DNA of 64,000 nucleotides from JADJPO01 sp963828555 (GTDB lineage: Bacteria > Actinomycetota > Actinomycetes > Actinomycetales > Kineosporiaceae). The notes below the pieces were generated by a model. It was not told where the DNA came from. It saw only the letters and a program-made list of their open reading frames with translations, and made no database searches. The stretch spans positions 1,178,001 to 1,242,000 of the forward strand of contig CAWHEL010000004.1 of NCBI GenBank assembly GCA_963828555.1, in the 5' to 3' direction. Positions 24,807 through 32,662 of the stretch are shown here, piece by piece (the first letter of the stretch is position 1; every line of letters begins with the position of its first letter). The position numbers and the translations under genes are program-made.

Positions 24807-25637
24807 GTGATGATCGCTGTCGCAGTGGTCCTCGGGCTGCTGATCGGGTCCTTCCTGAACGTCGTCGTGGCCAGGGTGCCGGCGGGGGAGTCGGTGGCCT
24901 CGCCGCCGAGCCGCTGCCCCACCTGCCAGACCCCGATCCAGCCGCGGGACAACCTGCCGGTGCTGTCGTGGTTGCTGCTGCGCGGTCGCGCCCGGTGCTG
25001 CGGCACGCCGATCAGCCGTCGGTATCCGCTGGTCGAGGCCGGCACCGCGCTGGCCTTCGCCCTGGTGACCGCCTGGGTGTCCGCCCGGGCCGGCGCACCG
25101 TCCTGGCCGTTGCACGGACACGGACTGTTCCATCCGGCGGCTGTGGTGGCCCTGGTGGCCTTCCTCTACCTGGCCGCGGTAAGCATCGCGCTGGCCCTGA
25201 TCGACATCGACGTCAAACGACTGCCGTTCTGGATCGTGACGCCGTCCTGGTTCGTCGGCGCAGCGACCCTGGGTGCGGCCGCCCTGCTGGCCGGCAACCG
25301 TGGGGCGGCGGTCCGGACGGTGATCGGCGGCGTCGGTCTGTGGGCGCTCTACCGGCTGCTGCACGCCATCTACCCCAGGGGCATGGCCTACGGCGACGTG
25401 CGACTGGCCGGGTTGATCGGTGGCTACCTGGCCTGGATCGGCTGGGCTCCGCTGGCGGTGGGCGCCTTCCTCGGGTTCCTGATCGGTGCCCTCGGCGGGG
25501 TCGCCCTGATGGCTCTGCGCGGCGCCCGGCTGAAGACCCAGATCCCCTATGGGCCCTACATGCTGGCCGGCACCTGGATCGGCCTGGTGGCCGGCGACGG
25601 AATCGGCCGCGCCTACCTGGACCTGGTCGGTCTGTAA
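24807..25637 (+). CDS. pilD: Prepilin peptidase / N-methyltransferase PilD
   Basis: Membrane aspartic protease that cleaves all the prepilins of this locus. The N-terminal part has LGLLIGSFLNVVVARVPAGESVASPPSRCP, with the zinc-type cysteines CPTC and ARCCG of the methyltransferase domain. The two catalytic aspartates are in ALIDIDVKRLP and in MAYGDVRLAGLIGGYL. About seven to eight membrane segments follow. Length 276 aa. GTG 24807 or ATG 24810 start, with GGAAGGGG some 15 bases upstream. It lies between the pilins and pilMNO. Confidence 0.95.
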   Translation: MMIAVAVVLGLLIGSFLNVVVARVPAGESVASPPSRCPTCQTPIQPRDNLPVLSWLLLRGRARCCGTPISRRYPLVEAGTALAFALVTAWVSARAGAPSWPLHGHGLFHPAAVVALVAFLYLAAVSIALALIDIDVKRLPFWIVTPSWFVGAATLGAAALLAGNRGAAVRTVIGGVGLWALYRLLHAIYPRGMAYGDVRLAGLIGGYLAWIGWAPLAVGAFLGFLIGALGGVALMALRGARLKTQIPYGPYMLAGTWIGLVAGDGIGRAYLDLVGL

Positions 25638-25725
25638 CCCGAATGGCCCTCGGCGGATGCGTCCGTCCGGGCGACGCTGGCGATGCTCCGTCAAGCGCCA
25701 AACCGGCCACGCCGATCTCACAGTC

Positions 25726-25744
25726 GCGGCGATCTGATCGCCGC
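25726..25744. promoter_or_regulatory. 19-bp perfect palindrome upstream of pilM
   Basis: GCGGCGATC-T-GATCGCCGC lies in the 145-base gap between pilD and pilM, 39 bases before ATG 25783. It could be a protein-binding site for regulation of pilMNO or a short hairpin. No further support. Confidence 0.35.
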
Positions 25745-25782
25745 CGCAGCGCAACCGCGCCGCTGAGATCGAAGGGGTGGCC

Positions 25783-26832
25783 ATGGCAGGCAAGACCGCC
25801 ATCGGACTCGACATCGGGACGTCCGTCGTCCGGGCCGTCGAGCTGTCCTACGGACGGGGCGGGATCACGCTGGAGCGATTCGGCCAGGTGGTGCTTCCCG
25901 AGGGAGCGATCCGGGACGGCGAGGTGGTCGACATGGAGGCCACCACCCAATGTCTGCGCCAGTTGTGGTCGGCGACCGGGTTCTCGCACAAGCGCGTGGT
26001 CATGGGGGTGGCCAACCAGCGCGTGATCGTGCGGCAGCTCGATCTCCCCTGGCTCGAGCGGGAGGAGCTGCGCAACTCCCTCGCCTTCCACGTGCAGGAC
26101 TTCCTGCCGATGGACGCCACCCAGGCGGTGCTGGACTACTTCCCGCTGGAGGAGCTCACCGACGCCCAGGGGGTGCGCAAACTGCGCGGGCTGCTGGTGG
26201 CCGCCTCGCGGGACACGGTGCTGGCCAATGCGCGCTGCGCGGAGAAGGCCGGTCTGACCGTGGTCTCGGTCGACCTGACCTCGTTCGCCGTGCTGCGGGC
26301 CCTCGGCAAGCAGAGCCACGCCGAGGTGGAGACCGAGGCACTGATCGACATCGGTGCCCGGGTGACCAACATCGTGGTCTACAGCGCGGGGCTGCCGAGG
26401 TTCGTGCGGATCCTGCTGATGGGCGGCCAGGACATCACCGACGCGATCGCCGAACGCCTCGGCATCCCGCTGGGCCAGGCCGAGGCGATGAAGCAGCAGG
26501 TGGCCTACGCCGGCAGCTCGGAGGATCTGGCCGCGGTGAGCCGCGTGGTCGGCGCCACGGCGCAGGACTTCGTCGACGAGGTGCGGGGCTCGCTGGACTA
26601 CTACGCGGCCTCCCACCCCGGCGCCCCGGTGGAGCGGATCCTGGTCTCGGGCGGGGGATCCCGGCTGGACGGCCTGCTCGAACGGCTCTCCGCCGCGACC
26701 CGGCTGCAGGTCATCCCCGGTGATCCGATGGCCAACCTGCGGATCGGGAAGACCGGCCTGGACGAGGCCCAGCTCGACTTCGTCAAGCCGCTGGCCGCCG
26801 TGCCGGTGGGCCTCGCCCTGGGAGCGATCTGA
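25783..26832 (+). CDS. pilM: Type IV pilus assembly protein PilM (actin-like)
   Basis: Actin-fold cytoplasmic protein that binds the N-terminus of PilN and links the motor to the alignment complex. TAIGLDIGTSVVRAVELSY is the phosphate-1 motif, LIDIGARVTNIVVYSAG phosphate 2, and ILVSGGGSRLDGLLERL the adenosine motif; RVIVRQLDLPWLEREELRNSL is typical of PilM. ATG 25783 is chosen because GAAGGGG is 6 bases upstream; GTG 25777 is an alternative. Length 349 aa. The stop shares a base with the pilN start (TGATG). Confidence 0.93.
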   Translation: MAGKTAIGLDIGTSVVRAVELSYGRGGITLERFGQVVLPEGAIRDGEVVDMEATTQCLRQLWSATGFSHKRVVMGVANQRVIVRQLDLPWLEREELRNSLAFHVQDFLPMDATQAVLDYFPLEELTDAQGVRKLRGLLVAASRDTVLANARCAEKAGLTVVSVDLTSFAVLRALGKQSHAEVETEALIDIGARVTNIVVYSAGLPRFVRILLMGGQDITDAIAERLGIPLGQAEAMKQQVAYAGSSEDLAAVSRVVGATAQDFVDEVRGSLDYYAASHPGAPVERILVSGGGSRLDGLLERLSAATRLQVIPGDPMANLRIGKTGLDEAQLDFVKPLAAVPVGLALGAI

Positions 26833-27515
26833 TGACGATGACCATGGAGGAGGCCCCGCTCACCCGGGCCAGGGTCGAATGGGCCACGGTGCCGCGGGTC
26901 AATCTGCTGCCGCCGGAGATCCTGGAGAGCCGCAGCTTCCGGCGCACCCAGATGATGCTGGCGGCCGTGGTGGGGGCGACCCTGCTGATCGCCGGCCTGG
27001 CCACGGTCTGGGCCCAGCACCAGATCGGGGTGGCCAACCGCGAGCTCGAGGTGGTGGCCGCCCGGACCACGCAGCTGCAGTCGCAGGCGCGCACCTACGC
27101 CGAGGTACCCCGGGTGCTGGCCCAGGTGGACGCGGCCAAGTCGGCCAGGGAACGGGCGATGAGCACCGACGTGCTCTGGTACCGCTTCCTGGACGAACTG
27201 GCAGTGAGCACGCCCAGCACGGTCTGGCTCGGCACGCTGAACATCGCGATGACCCCGGCGTCGGGGGGCGCGGCCACCGACCCGCTGACCCCCTCCGGGA
27301 TCGGCGAGGTCAGCGTGACCGGCACCGCCACCCGCTTCCCCGAGGTCGCGCAGTGGCTCAGTTCCGTCGTCACGGTGCGCGGGATGGACGTCTCGCGTCT
27401 GCAGACGGCCACGCTCAAGGAGGGCGAGAAGTCCGCCGGGAAGATCGCCTTCACCTCGGCGGTGACCGTGACCGCGGACGCCCTCTCCCACCGGTACGAC
27501 CGAAAGGCCGGCTGA
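26832..27515 (+). CDS. pilN: Type IV pilus alignment protein PilN
   Basis: A 227-residue bitopic protein. The N-terminal cytoplasmic PRVNLLPPEILESR is the conserved PilM-binding motif (family INLLP). One membrane helix (MMLAAVVGATLLIAGLATVWA) is followed by a coiled coil and a small periplasm-side ferredoxin-like domain, here extracytoplasmic in a Gram-positive cell. One base separates its stop from pilO. Function is certain from motif plus context. Confidence 0.9.
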   Translation: MTMTMEEAPLTRARVEWATVPRVNLLPPEILESRSFRRTQMMLAAVVGATLLIAGLATVWAQHQIGVANRELEVVAARTTQLQSQARTYAEVPRVLAQVDAAKSARERAMSTDVLWYRFLDELAVSTPSTVWLGTLNIAMTPASGGAATDPLTPSGIGEVSVTGTATRFPEVAQWLSSVVTVRGMDVSRLQTATLKEGEKSAGKIAFTSAVTVTADALSHRYDRKAG

Positions 27516-27516
27516 G

Positions 27517-28377
27517 ATGCTGCAGACAAAGACGGCACGGTGGTCGGCGCTGACGGCGCTCGCCTGCGTGGCCCTGCTCGGAATCGCCTGGGTGCTGCTG
27601 CTCTCACCCCGGCGCGCCGAGGCGGCGGACATCAGGGACCAGGCCGAGGCGGCCAGGTCCGCCAACGACGCCCTTCAGCTGCAGGTGGCCCAGCTCAAGG
27701 CCCAGTTCGCCGAGCTGCCGAAGAACAAGGCCGAACTCGCGACGATCCACACCCAGATGCCGGTGAAGGCAGCGATGCCTGAGCTGGTGCGCGCCGTGGA
27801 CGCCGCTGCTGCCGCCTCAGGGGTCACCCTGACCGCGTTGACCCCGGCCGGGGCCACCGCCCTGGCCACCGCACCCGCGGCGACGCCGTCGCCCGCGGCG
27901 TCCTCCGCAGCCGGGTCCACCGGGGGGACGGCGGCCACGGCGCCCGTTGCGCCCGCCGCGGGAGGCCTGCGCGTGGTGGCGATCCCGGTGACCATCGTGG
28001 TGCAGGGCGACTACTTCCAGAACGTGCTGTTCCTCAAGAAGCTCCAGACCGAGATGCCGCGTGTGTTCGCGGTGAACAGCCTCCAGATGGTGGTCGGAGC
28101 CGCGACCGGCTCCGGAGTCACGATGACCGTCGGCGGCAGCGTGTTCGCCCTTCCGGACGCGGTCGACACGACGGCCGTCGCCAGCACCGGCCCGGGCACC
28201 GGCACCGCGAGCGGAGCGGCGGCCACCGGCAGCACGGGGACCACCGGAACGGGAACGACCGGAACGGGAACGACCGGAACGGGAACGACCGGGGGCACCG
28301 CTCCCGGTCAGGCCACCGCGTGGGGCGGCATGTCCCGGGTGGGGGCCACAGCCAGCCGAGTGGCGGAGGACTCATGA
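27517..28377 (+). CDS. pilO: Type IV pilus alignment protein PilO
   Basis: A 286-residue protein with an N-terminal membrane helix (LTALACVALLGIAWVLLLSP), a coiled coil (AEAARSANDALQLQVAQLKAQFAELPKNK) and the PilO fold (IPVTIVVQGDYFQNVLFLKKLQTEMPRVFAV). Two low-complexity linkers stand out: an Ala/Thr/Pro-rich one in the middle and a TGTGTTGTGT tract at the C-terminus, encoded by three exact 15-bp repeats (28243-28287). The next gene overlaps by 4 bases (ATGA). Confidence 0.87.
   Translation: MLQTKTARWSALTALACVALLGIAWVLLLSPRRAEAADIRDQAEAARSANDALQLQVAQLKAQFAELPKNKAELATIHTQMPVKAAMPELVRAVDAAAAASGVTLTALTPAGATALATAPAATPSPAASSAAGSTGGTAATAPVAPAAGGLRVVAIPVTIVVQGDYFQNVLFLKKLQTEMPRVFAVNSLQMVVGAATGSGVTMTVGGSVFALPDAVDTTAVASTGPGTGTASGAAATGSTGTTGTGTTGTGTTGTGTTGGTAPGQATAWGGMSRVGATASRVAEDS
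28243..28287 (+). repeat. Three 15-bp tandem repeats in pilO
   Basis: ACCGGAACGGGAACG is repeated exactly three times and partly before and after, encoding a Thr-Gly linker. In-frame repeat number changes would alter only linker length. Confidence 0.9.
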
Positions 28378-29108
28378 GCCAGGCCCCGACGATGGGCGCG
28401 TTCACTCCCGCGCCCCCCGCTTCTCAGTTCGGGCAGCCGGGCGACCAGCCCCCGCCGCCGGTGCCGCCCGAACCGGCCGCCTCGGGAGCTCGCCGGCTCG
28501 CCCCGAAGCAGCTGGCCCTGATCGGCGGTGCCGTGGCCGTGGCCGCGGCGGGTGCCGTGGCGTGGGTGATGCTGGGCTCCGGCGACACCGCCGCCGAGAC
28601 CGTCGCCGCTCCGCAGGTCAGTGCCCGGCCTGGGGCCTCGGCAGGTTCGCCCAGCTCTTTGCCGAGCGTGCTCAACCCGGCCGTGCTGGCCACCCGCAAC
28701 CCCTTCGGCGCGGCCGCCGGTGTGGCCACCGGCGTGCCGGACACCAACTCCAGCGCCCAGCCGGCCGGTGCCGTCTCCACGATCACCTCCACGGTGACCC
28801 AGCAGGTGAGCGTGACCGTGCCCGTGGTGACCACGGTGACCGCGACCACGTCGGTCACCGCTACGGCGACGGTCACGGCGAACCCGGTCTATGTGTTCTT
28901 CCTGGACTGGGACCTCAGCGACCAGGCACAGTTGGTGGTGAACGAGGCCGAGCAGGTCGCCGTGCCCGCAGGGTCGACCACCTCCGGGGTGACCTACATC
29001 GGCCACGACCCGGCGGACACCAACGAGTGCATCCAGATCAAGCGGTCGGGAGCCGCCGACGCCACCGCCGAGTCGGTGTGCCGGGGGCAGGCCATCAAGC
29101 TCGGGTGA
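28374..29108 (+). CDS. Bitopic protein at the PilP position of the pilus operon
   Basis: A 244-residue protein not recognised as a family. A Pro/Ala-rich cytoplasmic N-terminus (about 45 residues) precedes one membrane helix (LALIGGAVAVAAAGAVAWVML). Then LNPAVLATRNPFGAAAG resembles the R-N/D-P-F motif with which PilP/GspC-type lipoproteins contact PilNO. A striking Thr/Val repeat region (ITSTVTQQVSVTVPVVTTVTATTSVTATATVT, in pieces) and a small C-terminal domain with two cysteines (NECIQIK, ESVCRGQ) follow. It overlaps pilO by 4 bases and ends the pilus locus. A PilP-like role is inference from position and the RNPF motif. Confidence 0.65.
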   Translation: MSQAPTMGAFTPAPPASQFGQPGDQPPPPVPPEPAASGARRLAPKQLALIGGAVAVAAAGAVAWVMLGSGDTAAETVAAPQVSARPGASAGSPSSLPSVLNPAVLATRNPFGAAAGVATGVPDTNSSAQPAGAVSTITSTVTQQVSVTVPVVTTVTATTSVTATATVTANPVYVFFLDWDLSDQAQLVVNEAEQVAVPAGSTTSGVTYIGHDPADTNECIQIKRSGAADATAESVCRGQAIKLG

Positions 29109-29160
29109 CGTCGGGCTGGGCGCGCCGTGGCGGCCGGCGCAACCATGGCAGGATCGAGCC

Positions 29161-30354
29161 ATGCTGCGCTGGCTGACCGCTGGGGAGTCCCACGGCCCGG
29201 CACTGGTCGCCGTCCTGGAAGGACTGCCGGCCGGGGTCCGGGTCACCACCGACGACGTGCAGGCGGCCCTGAGCCGTCGCAGGCTCGGTCACGGCCGAGG
29301 GGCGCGGATGGCGTTCGAGCAGGACGCGATCCGGGTGCTGGGCGGGCTGCGCCACGGGGTGAGCCAGGGCGGGCCGCTGGCGATCGAGGTCGGCAACAGC
29401 GAGTGGCCCAAGTGGCAGACCGTGATGGCGGCCGACCCGGTCCCGGCCGACGCGCTGGCCGCGCAGGCCCGCAACGCCCCGCTCACCCGGCCCCGCCCGG
29501 GCCACGCGGACCTGGTCGGCATGCAGAAGTACGGCTTCGACGACGCCCGGCCGGTGCTCGAGCGGGCCTCGGCCCGGGAGACCGCGGCCCGGGTTGCCCT
29601 CGGCGCGGTGGCCGAGGCCTTCCTGGAGCAGGTCGGCGGCATCCGGCTGGTCAGCCACACCGTGGCGATCGGCGCGGTCGCGGTGCCCGAGGACGCCGAC
29701 TGGCCGGGCCCCGATCAGACCGCCGCGCTCGACGCCGACCCGGTGCGCTGCGCCCACGTCGAGACCAGCGCGCGCATGGTGGCCGAGATCGACGCCTGCC
29801 GCCGCGACGGGGACACCCTGGGCGGGGTGGTCGAGGTGATCGCCTACGGACTGCCGCCCGGCTTGGGCAGCCACGTGCACGGGGACCGGCGCCTGGACGC
29901 CCGGCTGGCCGGCGCCGTCATGGGCATCCAGGCGATCAAGGGCGTGGAGATCGGCGACGGGTTCCGCACCGCGGCCCGGCGCGGCTCGGCGGCCCACGAC
30001 GAGATCGAGCGGAGGCCGTCCGGCGGGCTGCGCCGTCGGACTGGGCGCAGTGGAGGCACCGAGGGCGGCATGTCCACCGGCGACCCGCTGCGGGTGCGGG
30101 CCGCGATGAAGCCGATCTCCACCGTGCCCCGGGCACTGGACACCGTGGACGTGGCCACCGGTGAGCCGGCGGTGGCGATCAACCAGCGCTCCGACGTGTG
30201 CGCCGTGCCGGCGGCCGGGGTGGTGGCCCAGGCCATGGTGGCCCTGGTCCTGGCCGACGCGGTGCTGGAGAAGTTCGGCGGCGACAGCGTGCCGGAGACC
30301 TCCCGCAACCTGGCCGGCTACCTCGCCTCCCTGCCGGACCTGTTGCGGCCGTGA
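29161..30354 (+). CDS. aroC: Chorismate synthase
   Basis: Last step of the shikimate pathway, 5-enolpyruvylshikimate-3-phosphate to chorismate, using reduced FMN. The signatures are intact: MLRWLTAGESHGPALVAVLEGLPAGV with the first catalytic His, RGARMAFEQDAIRVLGGLRHGVSQGGPL, RPRPGHADLVGMQKYGFDDARPVLERASARETAARVA, and RSDVCAVPAAGVVAQAM near the end. Length 397 aa is normal. It begins 52 bases after the pilus operon; the AroK/AroB fusion follows. Confidence 0.97.
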   Translation: MLRWLTAGESHGPALVAVLEGLPAGVRVTTDDVQAALSRRRLGHGRGARMAFEQDAIRVLGGLRHGVSQGGPLAIEVGNSEWPKWQTVMAADPVPADALAAQARNAPLTRPRPGHADLVGMQKYGFDDARPVLERASARETAARVALGAVAEAFLEQVGGIRLVSHTVAIGAVAVPEDADWPGPDQTAALDADPVRCAHVETSARMVAEIDACRRDGDTLGGVVEVIAYGLPPGLGSHVHGDRRLDARLAGAVMGIQAIKGVEIGDGFRTAARRGSAAHDEIERRPSGGLRRRTGRSGGTEGGMSTGDPLRVRAAMKPISTVPRALDTVDVATGEPAVAINQRSDVCAVPAAGVVAQAMVALVLADAVLEKFGGDSVPETSRNLAGYLASLPDLLRP

Positions 30355-30379
30355 GCGTTCCGCACGAAGCTGCCATGGT

Positions 30380-30409
30380 GGCCACGGCCACGGCCACGGC
30401 CACGGCCAC
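30380..30409 (+). repeat. Five GGCCAC hexamers upstream of the AroK-like domain
   Basis: Exact 6-bp array directly after ATG 30375/GTG 30378. Translation from that ATG (MVATATATATATARPWC) stops at 30426-30428 in the wrong frame for the AroK domain, which is offset by one missing base. Confidence 0.9.
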
Positions 30410-30421
30410 GGCCCGGCCCTG

Positions 30422-31990
30422 GTGCTGATCGGCCCGCCGGGGGCCGGCACGTCGACCGTCGGCGCGCTCGCCGGCGCGCGAGCGGGGCTGGCGGTGCGCG
30501 ACAGCGACCGCGACGTCGAGTCCTCTCTCGGGGCGGGTGTCGCGGAGATCTTCGTCGACCAGGGTGAGCAGGCGTTCCGCCGGGCCGAGCGGGAGGCCGT
30601 GCTGGACGCGATCGCCCACCATCGCGGGGTACTGGTGGTCGGCAGCGGGGCGGTCACCGATTCAGTGGTCGAGCAGGCCCTGGCCGGCGTGCGCAGCCGC
30701 GTGGTCTTCCTCGACGTCAGCCTGCCGGACGCTGCGCGCAGGCTCGGCTTCGCCTCCGGCGGGCCGTCGGCGCTGGGCAGCCCCCGGGCCGCCTGGCAGA
30801 AGATGATCGAGGCCCGCCGCGGCGTCTACACCCGGCTGGCCGCGCGGACGGTGTCGACCGACGCCCGAACGCCGGAGGAGATCGTGGAGGAGGTCCTGGT
30901 GCAGATCGGTGAGACAGGGCGCGAGAACACCCGGATCCCGGTCGGGGGCAGCTACGAGGTGGTGGTCGGGCGCGACCTGCTCGGTGAGCTGCCCGCCCTG
31001 GTGGCCGGCGCCCAGCGGGTGCTGGTGCTGCATGCTGCCGCGGTGTCCGGCACCGCGCAGGCCGCGGCCGAGACGTTGCGCAGCACCGGGTTCGAGGTGC
31101 ACCTCCATCAGCTGCCGGACGCCGAGGCGGCCAAGACGGCTGACGTGCTCAGTGAGTGCTGGGCGCTGCTCGGGCAGGCCGCGTTCACCCGGACCGACGT
31201 CGTGGTCGGCGTCGGCGGTGGAGCGGTGACCGACCTGGCCGGCTTCGTCGCCGCGACCTGGTTGCGGGGAGTGCGGGCGATCCAGGTTCCGACCACGCTG
31301 CTCGGCATGGTGGACGCCGCGGTGGGCGGCAAGACCGGCATCAACACCGCCGAGGGAAAGAACCTGGTCGGCGCGTTCCATCCGCCGGCCGGGGTGCTCT
31401 GCGACCTGGCTGCTCTGACCACGCTGCCGCGGGCCGACCTGGTGGCCGGCATGGCCGAGGTGGTCAAGGCCGGGTTCATCGCCGACCCGGTGATCCTGGA
31501 CCTGGTCGAGGCCGACCCGGAGGCGGCGCTGGACCCCGGGGGAGCGGTGCTGCGGGAGCTGGTGGAGCGGGCGATCGCGGTCAAGGCCCACGTGGTCACG
31601 GAGGACCTGCGCGAGTCCTCGCTGCGGGAGATCCTCAACTACGGGCACACCTTTGCCCACGCCATCGAGCAGGTCGAGGGCTACACCTGGCGGCACGGCG
31701 ACGCCGTTGCGGTGGGCATGGTCTTCGCCGCCGAGCTGGGCCGGCTCGCCGGGCGCACCCCGGCCGGCCTGGTCGAGCGGCACCGCGCCGTCCTGGGCCG
31801 GCTCGGACTGCCGATGACCTACCCCGGGGGGCGCTGGCCGGCGCTGGCCACGGCGATGGGCCGGGACAAGAAGGCCCGGGGGAGCACCCTGCGGTTCGTG
31901 GTGCTGGACGACCTGGCCCGTCCCGGCCGCCTGGCCGGCCCCGACGAGGCGCTGCTCACCGCCGCCTACCAGGCGGTCACGCCAGGCTGA
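30422..31990 (+). CDS. aroB: Degenerate shikimate-kinase domain fused to 3-dehydroquinate synthase
   Basis: One open frame of 522 codons encodes an AroK-like domain (about residues 1-160) and a complete AroB (about 171-522). In AroB all signatures are present: VVGVGGGAVTDLAGFVAATWLRG, PTTLLGMVDAAVGGKTGIN, NLVGAFHPP, MAEVVKAGFI and EILNYGHTFAHAIE. The AroK half has normal scaffolding (RDSDRDVE, AEIFVDQGEQAFRRAEREAV, TPEEIVEEVL) but has lost kinase residues: Walker A is GPPGAGTST, with Thr for the essential Lys; the usual GGG loop reads VGSGAV; the lid Arg-Pro-Leu-Leu is replaced by SGGPSAL. It may therefore be a pseudokinase. GTG 30422 is the first in-frame start and slightly clips strand 1. 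GTG 30899, preceded by GGAGGAGG (30886-30893), could start AroB alone. Confidence 0.85.
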   Translation: MLIGPPGAGTSTVGALAGARAGLAVRDSDRDVESSLGAGVAEIFVDQGEQAFRRAEREAVLDAIAHHRGVLVVGSGAVTDSVVEQALAGVRSRVVFLDVSLPDAARRLGFASGGPSALGSPRAAWQKMIEARRGVYTRLAARTVSTDARTPEEIVEEVLVQIGETGRENTRIPVGGSYEVVVGRDLLGELPALVAGAQRVLVLHAAAVSGTAQAAAETLRSTGFEVHLHQLPDAEAAKTADVLSECWALLGQAAFTRTDVVVGVGGGAVTDLAGFVAATWLRGVRAIQVPTTLLGMVDAAVGGKTGINTAEGKNLVGAFHPPAGVLCDLAALTTLPRADLVAGMAEVVKAGFIADPVILDLVEADPEAALDPGGAVLRELVERAIAVKAHVVTEDLRESSLREILNYGHTFAHAIEQVEGYTWRHGDAVAVGMVFAAELGRLAGRTPAGLVERHRAVLGRLGLPMTYPGGRWPALATAMGRDKKARGSTLRFVVLDDLARPGRLAGPDEALLTAAYQAVTPG

Positions 31991-32025
31991 CCCAGGTGGG
32001 GGATCGGGTCGCTGCCGGGCGCAGG

Positions 32026-32031
32026 TAGCAT
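32026..32031 (+). promoter_or_regulatory. Putative -10 element for efp
   Basis: TAGCAT fits the actinobacterial -10 pattern TANNNT, 70 bases before the efp GTG in the 110-base gap after aroB. No convincing -35. A weak call. Confidence 0.3.
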
Positions 32032-32100
32032 GGGCGGCCGGTCACGACCAGTACCCTCCCGGATCCCCGGGGAAGCCCCGAACCCAGCGAAGGCAGTGCA

Positions 32101-32661
32101 GTGGCGACGACGAACGACCTGAAGAACGGCCTGGTCCTCAACATCGACGGTCAGCTCTGGGCCGTGGTGGAGTTCCAGCACGTCAAGCCCGGCAAGGGCG
32201 GTGCGTTCGTGCGGACCAAGCTGAAGAACGTGCTCTCCGGCAAGGTGGTCGACCGCACGTTCAACGCGGGCACCAAGGTGGAGACGGCCACGGTCGACAA
32301 GCGGGACATGCAGTACCTGTACAAGGACGGCGAGGACTTCGTCTTCATGGATTCCTCGACCTACGACCAGATGCACATCGGTGCCGCGACGGTCGGAGAC
32401 GCGGCGAACTTCCTGCTGGAGAACCAGGACGCGATCGTCGCCGTCCACGACGGCCTGCCGCTGTACATCGAACTGCCCACCTCGGTCGTGCTGGAGATCA
32501 CCTACACCGAGCCGGGTCTGCAGGGCGACCGCTCCACCGGCGGCACCAAGCCCGCCACCGTGGAGACCGGGTACGAGATCGCGGTGCCGCTGTTCCTCGA
32601 GGCCGGCACCAAGGTCAAGGTGGACACCCGCACGGGCGACTATCTCGGCCGGGTCAACTGA
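32101..32661 (+). CDS. efp: Elongation factor P
   Basis: EF-P relieves ribosome stalling at polyproline. The three beta-barrel domains are intact: KNGLVLNIDGQLWAVVEFQHVKPGKGGAFVRTKLKN at the start, the OB domain with YLYKDGEDFVFMD, and the C-terminal signature TGYEIAVPLFLEAGTKVKVDTRTGDYLGRV. The tip loop carries Lys32 in PGKGG; actinobacterial EF-Ps with unmodified lysine usually read PGKGP. GTG start after AGCGAAGGCAG. It is followed by nusB after 1 base. Confidence 0.97.
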   Translation: MATTNDLKNGLVLNIDGQLWAVVEFQHVKPGKGGAFVRTKLKNVLSGKVVDRTFNAGTKVETATVDKRDMQYLYKDGEDFVFMDSSTYDQMHIGAATVGDAANFLLENQDAIVAVHDGLPLYIELPTSVVLEITYTEPGLQGDRSTGGTKPATVETGYEIAVPLFLEAGTKVKVDTRTGDYLGRVN

Positions 32662-32662
32662 G

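Noticed and set aside
30198..30428. Frame giving MVATATATATATARPWC as a small gene
   Set aside because: It is the out-of-frame reading of the GGCCAC array; useful only as evidence on the AroK start.
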